From positions 1-64,000 of the forward strand of contig NZ_LDWR01000001.1 of NCBI RefSeq assembly GCF_001039005.1: a stretch of DNA of 64,000 bases, read 5' to 3'. This stretch comes from Burkholderia cepacia. Lineage in GTDB: Bacteria > Pseudomonadota > Gammaproteobacteria > Burkholderiales > Burkholderiaceae. The notes beneath the pieces are model-generated. The model saw only the letters and a list, made by a program, of their open reading frames with translations. It did not search any database and was not told the origin of the DNA. The translations under genes were made by a program, and so were the position numbers. Positions 58,377 to 64,000 of this stretch are shown here, piece after piece; within the stretch, counting starts at the first letter, position 1; each line of letters begins with the position of its first letter.

Positions 58377-59096
58377 ATGACCGCAATACGTCGAACGCTC
58401 GCCGCGCTGCTGTGCGCGGCCGGCGCCGCGCACGCCGCGTCGCTGCAGATTTCCCCCGTCACGATCGAATTCGGCACCGACGACACGGCCACCGGCATCA
58501 CGCTGCGCAATTCTGGCGAGCGGCCCGTGTACGGGCAGGTGCGCGTGTTCCGCTGGGACCAGGCGGACGGCCAGGACATGCTGACGCCCACGCAGGATCT
58601 CGTCGCGAGCCCGCCGCTGATCGAGGTCGGCACGCAGTCCGAGCAGCTGATCCGTGTCGTGCGCGCGTCGCGCACGCCGTCCGGTGTCGAGCAAAGCTAC
58701 CGGCTGCTGATCGACGAGCTGCCGCAGCCCGGCGAGGCATCGACCAACGGTGTGTCGATCCGGCTGCGCTACTCGATTCCGGTATTCGTCGAGCCCGCGA
58801 GCAACGGCGCGCCGCAGCTCGACTGGACGCTGCTGCGCAGCAACGGCGGCTGGGTGCTGCGCGTGCGCAACGGCGGCGCGCGCCGCGCGCAGCTGGCGTC
58901 GGTCGAGCTCGTGACCGGCGACGGTCACGCGTACCCGCTCACGCAAGGGCTGCTCGGCTACGCGCTCGCGGGCCGCACCAGCCAGTGGAGCGTGCCGCTG
59001 CCGGCCGGCGTCGCGCTCGGCGGCAAGGTCACGGTGCGCGCGGCCGTCAATTCGCAGCCGGCCAGCGCGGTCGTCGCAGTGGAGCCGCCGGGCTAG
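58377..59096 (+). CDS. Periplasmic pilus chaperone (CsuC-like)
   Basis: A 239-aa PapD-like chaperone. It has a signal peptide (cleavage after AHAA near residue 20), then SLQISPVTIEFGTDDTATGITLRNSGERP. The subunit-binding strand follows, with the conserved Arg in RVFRWDQ, and domain 2 holds SYRLLIDELPQ and IRLRYSIPVFVEP. It donates a strand to pilin subunits and delivers them to the usher. It starts 15 nt after the pilin. Confidence 0.92.
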   Translation: MTAIRRTLAALLCAAGAAHAASLQISPVTIEFGTDDTATGITLRNSGERPVYGQVRVFRWDQADGQDMLTPTQDLVASPPLIEVGTQSEQLIRVVRASRTPSGVEQSYRLLIDELPQPGEASTNGVSIRLRYSIPVFVEPASNGAPQLDWTLLRSNGGWVLRVRNGGARRAQLASVELVTGDGHAYPLTQGLLGYALAGRTSQWSVPLPAGVALGGKVTVRAAVNSQPASAVVAVEPPG

Positions 59097-59103
59097 ACCG
59101 CCG

Positions 59104-61488
59104 GTGCGCCGCCCGGCCCCTTCCCCTTCGCCACGCGCCGGCCCGTTCCCGGCCACCGGACGCGGAACGCCGCGACGCGCGGCGCGCGCCGCGCTCGCGA
59201 CCGTCGTGGCCAGCGGCCTGCTCGCCTTCGGCTACGCGCGGGCGGACGAACCCGCGGCGCTCGTGATGACCGACAGCGCGCACGACGTGATCCTCGAAGT
59301 CAGCGTCAACGGCGAAAACACGGCGCTGCTCGCGCACTTCCGCGAACGCGACGGCCACCTGTCGGCGAGCGGCGCCGACCTGCGCACGATCGGTTTCGCG
59401 ACCGACCGGCTCGGCATCGCCGACGCGGCGACGGTCGACCTCGACGCGATTCCCGGCCTGCGCTACCGCTACGACGTGGCGCGCCAGAGCGTCGACCTGC
59501 AGATGCCCGACACGCTGCGCCGCCCGTACGCGGTCGACAGCCGCGCGTTGCCGGCCACGCAGGCGGCCACCGCGTCGCGCGGGATCGCGATCAACTACGA
59601 GGCATACGCGCAGACGATCGGCGACTGGCAGTTCTCGCTCTACACCGACGTGCGCTACTTCGATCCGAACGGCGTGTTCAATAGCACCGGCACCGCGACC
59701 TTCTACGACGGCCAGCGGCGTTACACGCGCTTCGAGACATCATGGAGCCACTCGGACCCGGCACGACCGAGCACGACCCAGATCGGCGACACGATCTCGG
59801 GATCGCTCGCGTGGACGCGCTCGGTGCGCCTCGGCGGCTTCCAGTGGCGCAGCAACTTCGCGCTGCGGCCCGATCTCGTGACGTTCCCGATCCCGTCGCT
59901 CGCCGGCTCCGCCGCCGTGCCGTCGGCGGTCGACCTGTACATCAACAACGTGCGCCAGTACACCGGCAACGTCCCGAGCGGCCCGTTCATCATCCACGAC
60001 GTGCCGGGCATCACGGGCGCCGGCCAGGCGACCGTCATCACGCGCGACGCGCTCGGGCGCACCGTCGCGACCTCGGTGCCGCTCTACGTCGATACGCGCA
60101 TGCTGTCCCCCGGGCTGTCGAGCTATTCGTTCGAAGCCGGCTTCCTGCGCCGCAACTATGGGCTGCAGTCGTTCGACTACGACGCGCGGCCAGCCGTCAG
60201 CGGCTCGATGCGGCGTGGCGTCAGCGACGCGCTGACCGTCGAGGGGCATGCGGAAGCGGCCGGCGGCGTGCTCAACACCGGCGTCGGCGCGCTGATGCGT
60301 CTCGGTTATGCGGGCGTCGTGAGCGGCGCGGTCGCGGGCAGTGTCGGCCGTTTTCCGGGCACGCAGGTGAGCGTCGGCTACCAGCTGATCGCACCGCGCT
60401 TCTCGATCAACGCGCAGACCATCCGCGCCTTCGGCCGCTACGGCGATCTCGCGTCGCGCGACGGCGCGCTGGTGCCGTCGGCGACCGACCAGGCGACGCT
60501 CGCGCTGCCGTTCATGCATCGCCAGACGCTGTCGCTCAGCTATATCGGCTTCCGGCTGCCGCAAGGCCCGAGCGCTCGGATCGGCACGGTGTCGTACACG
60601 CTGAGTCTCGGCGATCTCGCGTCGCTGAGCGTGAGCGCCTACCGCGATTTCGCGCAGCAGGGCGCGAACGGCGCGTTCATGTCGCTGAACATCGGGCTCG
60701 GCCGCAACACGTCGATCAACGCGACCGTCGGCCGCCAGCGCGGCCAGTCGAACTACACCGTCGACGCGAGCCGCCCGCCCGACTACGACGGCGGCTGGGG
60801 CTGGGGCGTGCAGACCGGCGGCACCGGCGCGGTGCCGTACCGGCAGGCGCAGTTGCGCTATCTCGGCCATGCGGGCGAGGTCATCGCGGCCGCGCAGACC
60901 ATCGACCGCCAGACCGGCGCGTCGCTCGACGTCAGCGGCGCGCTGGTGTTCATGGATAGCAGCCTGCAGTTGTCGCGCCGAATCGACGACGGCTTCGCGC
61001 TCGTGTCGACCGACGGCGTCGCGGGCATCCCGGTGCTGCACGAGAACCGCGTGATCGGCACGACCGATCGCGCCGGACACCTGCTCGTGCCCGACCTGAA
61101 CGCGTACCAGAACAACCAGGTCGCGATCGATTCGATGAAGCTGCCCGCCGATGCGCGGATCGCCCGCACGTCGATGACGGTCGTGCCGCAGGCGCAATCG
61201 GGCGTTGTCGCGCATTTCGGCGTGTCGCGCTATCGCGCGGCGTCGGTGATCCTGCGCGACGCGGCCGGCCGCCCGCTGCCGGCCGGCGCGCGCGTGCATC
61301 ACGCCGAAAGCGGCGCGGACACGATCGTCGGCTACGACGGGCTCACGTTCATCGACGGACTGAAGGAGGACAACCATCTCGTGATCGACTACGGCACGCA
61401 ACGCTGCGTCGCGGAATTCGCGTTCACGACGCCCGGCAACGGCACGCTGCCGACCGTCGGCCCGCTCACCTGCCGGGCCGCGCCATGA
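59104..61488 (+). CDS. Outer-membrane usher (CsuD-like)
   Basis: A 794-aa fimbrial usher. It has an N-terminal arginine-rich stretch and signal peptide (the GTG start gives MRRPAPSPSPRAG; cleavage near residue 47 after YARA). The N-terminal chaperone-binding domain follows (VILEVSVNGENTALLAHFRE). The 24-strand barrel has FETSWSHSDPARPSTTQIGD and the plug region PSAVDLYINNVRQYTGNVPSG. The C-terminal domains hold VRVHHAESGADTIVGYDGLTF-like motifs. The signal peptide start is uncertain because the N-terminus is long. Its stop overlaps the next gene start (ATGA). Confidence 0.93.
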   Translation: MRRPAPSPSPRAGPFPATGRGTPRRAARAALATVVASGLLAFGYARADEPAALVMTDSAHDVILEVSVNGENTALLAHFRERDGHLSASGADLRTIGFATDRLGIADAATVDLDAIPGLRYRYDVARQSVDLQMPDTLRRPYAVDSRALPATQAATASRGIAINYEAYAQTIGDWQFSLYTDVRYFDPNGVFNSTGTATFYDGQRRYTRFETSWSHSDPARPSTTQIGDTISGSLAWTRSVRLGGFQWRSNFALRPDLVTFPIPSLAGSAAVPSAVDLYINNVRQYTGNVPSGPFIIHDVPGITGAGQATVITRDALGRTVATSVPLYVDTRMLSPGLSSYSFEAGFLRRNYGLQSFDYDARPAVSGSMRRGVSDALTVEGHAEAAGGVLNTGVGALMRLGYAGVVSGAVAGSVGRFPGTQVSVGYQLIAPRFSINAQTIRAFGRYGDLASRDGALVPSATDQATLALPFMHRQTLSLSYIGFRLPQGPSARIGTVSYTLSLGDLASLSVSAYRDFAQQGANGAFMSLNIGLGRNTSINATVGRQRGQSNYTVDASRPPDYDGGWGWGVQTGGTGAVPYRQAQLRYLGHAGEVIAAAQTIDRQTGASLDVSGALVFMDSSLQLSRRIDDGFALVSTDGVAGIPVLHENRVIGTTDRAGHLLVPDLNAYQNNQVAIDSMKLPADARIARTSMTVVPQAQSGVVAHFGVSRYRAASVILRDAAGRPLPAGARVHHAESGADTIVGYDGLTFIDGLKEDNHLVIDYGTQRCVAEFAFTTPGNGTLPTVGPLTCRAAP

Positions 61489-62447
61489 GGCTCGTCCTGC
61501 TGCTCGTCATCGCGTTCGCCGCGTGGTGCGGCGTGCCGCGCCACGCGCAGGCCGAATCGTGCACGGCCACCGCGTCGACGGTGAGCTTCGGCTCGGTCAG
61601 CCCGATCGCGCTCGCGTCGGTCACCGCGACCGGCACCGTCAGCGTCACCTGCACGTGGTCCGCCGTCACGCTGACGCCGAACGTGCTCGTGTGCCTGAAT
61701 CTCGGTGGCACGAGCCCGCGCAGTCTCGTCAACGGCAGCAACGCGATGCAGTACGACCTCTATCTCGATGGCGCGCATTCGATCGCGTGGGGTTCCGTGT
61801 ATTCCGGCACGACGCCCGCGTCGGTGACGCTCACCAAACCCGCGCTCGCGACGAGCGCAAGCGCGACGGTCACGGTGTATGGGCAGATCGCCGCGAACCA
61901 GCCGACCGTGCCGACCACCGGCGACAGCACCACGACCTACTCGCAGCTGTTCGGCGGCACCACGACGTCGATCAACACGGGGTTCTACCTGCTCGGCGCG
62001 CCGACCTGCGCATCGCTGACGACGTCGAGCGGCACCTTCCCGTTCACGGCGACCGCGAACGTCATCAACAACTGCATCATCAGCGCGACCAACGTCAGCT
62101 TCGGCACCGCGAGCCTGCTGTCGGGCGCACTCGCGGCGACCGGCTCGATCACCGCGCAATGCACGAACGGCGACTCATGGAAGATCGCGCTGGACGGCGG
62201 CGGCACCGGCAACGTGACGGCGCGCCAGATGCAGCGCAGCGGCGGCGGCGGCACGATCGGTTACGGGCTTTACACGGACGCCGCACGCTCGATCGCGTGG
62301 GGCGACGGCACGGGCGGCAGCTCGACGGTCACGGGCGTCGGCACGGGCACGTCGCAGGTCGTGACCGTATACGGCGCGGTACCGGCGCAGACCACGCCCG
62401 CGCCCGGCAACTACAGCGACAAGATCACCGCGACGATCAGCTTCTAG
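61485..62447 (+). CDS. Two-domain spore coat U protein (CsuE-like tip adhesin)
   Basis: A 320-aa secreted protein with a signal peptide (cleavage after AQA near residue 21) and two SCPU domains. The first (about 22-165) holds SCTATASTVSFGSVSP and VSVTCTWSAVTLTP. The second (about 180-320) holds NVINNCIISATNVSFG and the final strand KITATISF. The two-domain layout and last position fit the Csu tip adhesin, which mediates attachment to abiotic surfaces and biofilm formation in Acinetobacter. It is coupled to the usher by ATGA. Confidence 0.9.
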   Translation: MRLVLLLVIAFAAWCGVPRHAQAESCTATASTVSFGSVSPIALASVTATGTVSVTCTWSAVTLTPNVLVCLNLGGTSPRSLVNGSNAMQYDLYLDGAHSIAWGSVYSGTTPASVTLTKPALATSASATVTVYGQIAANQPTVPTTGDSTTTYSQLFGGTTTSINTGFYLLGAPTCASLTTSSGTFPFTATANVINNCIISATNVSFGTASLLSGALAATGSITAQCTNGDSWKIALDGGGTGNVTARQMQRSGGGGTIGYGLYTDAARSIAWGDGTGGSSTVTGVGTGTSQVVTVYGAVPAQTTPAPGNYSDKITATISF

Positions 62448-62463
62448 CGGGAAGGCGGGCCGT

Positions 62464-62754
62464 TCAGAACGTGACGGTCCACGCGGGCGGCGCGCCCGCA
62501 CCGACGCTGCGCGGTGCCGTTCGCACGTCGGGCAGCGGTGCGCGGCTCAGCACGAACGGCGTGCCGTGCACGCAGCTGACGCTCGGCATGTCCGCATCGG
62601 CGGCCTGGCGCGCGCCAGCGCCGATCGTGCAGATTTCCGGAATGGTGAGACTGACCCGCAGCGGAATCGACGGCTCGGTACCGCCGGCGAGCGACCATGC
62701 GCCCAGCGCCGCGAGCGCGAGCGTGCCGTGTTTGATTCGGCCGGTTGCGTTCAT
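62464..62754 (-). CDS. Small secreted pilin-like (spore coat U-like) protein
   Basis: A 96-aa product encoded opposite to the pilus operon, with AGGAGG 8 nt before its ATG. A signal peptide-like N-terminus precedes IPLRVSLTIPEICTIGAG and MPSVSCVHGTPFVLSR, which align in spacing with the two Cys strands of the operon's pilins (LTLQPNCAI; VTCTNTTPYNVGL). The C-terminus WTVTF resembles the last strand of chaperone-dependent subunits. It is only about two thirds of an SCPU domain, so it may be a degenerate or minimal subunit. Its stop is 16 nt from the tip gene stop. Confidence 0.65.
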   Translation of the reverse strand: MNATGRIKHGTLALAALGAWSLAGGTEPSIPLRVSLTIPEICTIGAGARQAADADMPSVSCVHGTPFVLSRAPLPDVRTAPRSVGAGAPPAWTVTF

Positions 62755-62858
62755 CGTTCGGCCCTCCTTCGTGCATCCGTCCAGAATATGCGCGAATTAT
62801 CCGCGTGCGCGCGGAAAACGTGAAGCCGCGCGCACCCGATCCGGCCCCGCTGAATCGA

Positions 62859-63881
62859 TCAGCGCGCGACGGCGAACCCGCCGAAGAACGCACGCGCGTT
62901 CGCATCGAGGCTTTCGAGGTGATATCCGCCCTCCTGCACGATCACCGTCGGCAGGCCAAGCGCGCCGATCGCGCCGCCGAGCCGCCCGAACCCGTCGGTC
63001 GTGACGGCGACCTGCGATTGCGGGTCGTCCTTGTAGATGTCGAAGCCGAGCGCGAGCACGAGCGCGTCGGGCTGGAACCGCGCGAGCGCGCGCAGCGCGT
63101 CGTCGAGCCTCGCGAAGAACGCCGATTCCGGCGCGCCGTGCGGCATCGGCAGGTTGAGGTTGAAGCCGTCGCCCGCGCCCGCGCCCGTCTCTTCCTCGTA
63201 GCCCGCGACGACCGGGTAGAAGTTGGTCGGGTCGCCGTGGATCGATACGTACAGCACATCGTCGCGGCCGTAGAAGATCTCCTGCACGCCCTGCCCGTGA
63301 TGCATGTCGGTGTCGAGGATCGCGACCCGGCGATGGCGCCCGAGCAGCGACTGCGCGGCGATCGCCGCATTGTTCAGGTAGCAGAAGCCGCCAGCCGCGT
63401 CGCGGCGTGCGTGATGGCCGGGCGGGCGGCACAACGCGTAGGCTTCGCGCGCGCCGTCGTTGACGTCGGCCGCGGCCGCAAGCGCACCCTGCGCGGACCA
63501 GTACGCGGCGCGCCACGTGTTCGCGCCGATCGGGCAACTGCCGTCCGCGAGGTAACGCGCGGCTTTCGCGAGCACGCCGCGCAGTGGGTTCGGATCGCGC
63601 ACGAACACGTTCGACATCACTTCGTCGCCCCAGTCGTCGGGCATCTGCTTCCAGTCGCGGTGCGCGTCCTCGAGAAAGCGCAGGTAGTTCATGTCGTGCA
63701 CGGCCGCGATCGGCGCGGTGCCACGGTCGGCCGGCTCGCACACGTCGAAATCGAGCGACCGGACGGCCGCGACGAGCCGCGCCGCGCGCTCGGGCACTTC
63801 CTGCGGTTCGCGCATCTGGCCGCGCGACAGGTAGCTGCGCGGATGGTGCAGCAGTTGTTCGGGATGGAAGTAGGTTTTCAT
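62859..63881 (-). CDS. aphA: Acetylpolyamine amidohydrolase (histone deacetylase family)
   Basis: A 340-aa zinc deacetylase, the length of Mycoplana acetylpolyamine amidohydrolase (341 aa). It shows ALCRPPGHHARRDAAGGFCYLNN with the catalytic His pair, ILDTDMHHGQGVQEIF with zinc ligands, LALGFDIYKDDP, and the catalytic Tyr region IVQEGGYHLESL. Note GFDIYKDDPQSQ, the polyamine-deacetylase form, in place of the GFDAHxxDPL of other HDACs. GAGGA precedes the ATG at 63881. It follows the partial gene at the window edge by about 25 nt, so the two may form an operon for amine use. Confidence 0.93.
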   Translation of the reverse strand: MKTYFHPEQLLHHPRSYLSRGQMREPQEVPERAARLVAAVRSLDFDVCEPADRGTAPIAAVHDMNYLRFLEDAHRDWKQMPDDWGDEVMSNVFVRDPNPLRGVLAKAARYLADGSCPIGANTWRAAYWSAQGALAAAADVNDGAREAYALCRPPGHHARRDAAGGFCYLNNAAIAAQSLLGRHRRVAILDTDMHHGQGVQEIFYGRDDVLYVSIHGDPTNFYPVVAGYEEETGAGAGDGFNLNLPMPHGAPESAFFARLDDALRALARFQPDALVLALGFDIYKDDPQSQVAVTTDGFGRLGGAIGALGLPTVIVQEGGYHLESLDANARAFFGGFAVAR

Positions 63882-63906
63882 CGTTCGTCCTCGTCGGTTC
63901 ACCGCG

Positions 63907-64000
63907 TCATGCACCCGGCGCGGTGGCTGCCGCTTCGACGCGCGCCGCGACGCCTGCGCGCGCCAGTACCGCGTGGAGCAGCACGTTCGTGCCGCGTGTC
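63907..64000 (-). CDS. C-terminal end of an unidentified gene (partial at window edge)
   Basis: The last 30 codons of a leftward gene cut by the window end; the product ends TRGTNVLLHAVLARAGVAAR, then an Ala-rich tail. Too short to identify. Same direction and close spacing to aphA suggest co-transcription. Confidence 0.45.
   Translation of the reverse strand, partial: TRGTNVLLHAVLARAGVAARVEAAATAPGA

Overview
The window reads as a stretch of the main chromosome of a Burkholderia, most likely a Burkholderia cepacia complex species. The DNA is GC-rich with dense short-spaced genes. The gene orders pstSCAB-phoU-phoBR next to ppk/ppx, ftsH-folP-glmM and carA-leuE-carB, and the co-occurrence of OlsB, PhaZ, malonate decarboxylase and DUF4148/DUF2242 proteins, fit that genus. 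This assignment rests on family knowledge and gene order, because no database search was possible. No complete mobile element, CRISPR array, phage or rRNA operon is visible. There is one tRNA (Pro, anticodon TGG).

Layout. (1) 1-13.4 kb is a phosphate block: olsB (ornithine lipid acyltransferase), sixA, tRNA-Pro, a small secreted protein, ppx and ppk (polyphosphate turnover), phoR-phoB, phoU and pstBACS. Two 18-bp Pho boxes with an 11-bp period lie in front of pstS, and a third candidate lies in front of ppk, so uptake, signalling and polyphosphate storage are probably co-regulated. (2) 13.7-20.5 kb is housekeeping: glmM, folP, ftsH, rlmE, a YhbY-type RNA-binding protein, a DUF4149 membrane protein and greA, with a strong intrinsic terminator inside the greA leader. 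(3) 20.6-32.5 kb holds carB, leuE and carA, an MFS transporter, mltD, gloB, a methyltransferase, rnhA, dnaQ and ynfA. (4) 33-38.4 kb holds a ProP-like transporter, a 64-codon small protein, a GST, a PHA depolymerase, a phosphoribosyltransferase and a degenerate PLD-like secreted protein. (5) 38.5-47 kb is a complete malonate catabolism locus, madL-madM-mdcA-C-D-E-G-B-H, read leftward from a divergent LysR regulator (mdcR).

(6) 47-57.3 kb is a mixed accessory stretch. It contains a DUF4148 protein, a 3-hydroxyacyl-CoA dehydrogenase-like enzyme, and two Hsp20 proteins with a sigma-32-like promoter and a hairpin over the ribosome binding site. It also has a zinc-ribbon protein, terC divergent from a LysR gene, and a DUF2242 lipoprotein whose stop codon lies in a 13-bp tandem repeat. 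A serine/threonine dehydratase divergent from its LysR, a candidate small RNA and an MFS transporter follow. (7) 57.3-62.8 kb is a chaperone-usher pilus operon of the Csu type (spore coat U pilin, chaperone, usher, two-domain tip protein), behind an unusually AT-rich 0.4-kb region, with a small opposing pilin-like gene at its end. (8) The right edge holds an acetylpolyamine amidohydrolase (HDAC fold) and the last 30 codons of another gene.

Most of the window is ordinary core genome. I see no convincing wholly new multi-gene system. The best leads are regulatory or small: the 55.6-kb small RNA candidate, the hsp20 leader hairpin, the greA leader terminator, the Pho boxes, the 13-bp repeat array and the pilin-like orphan.
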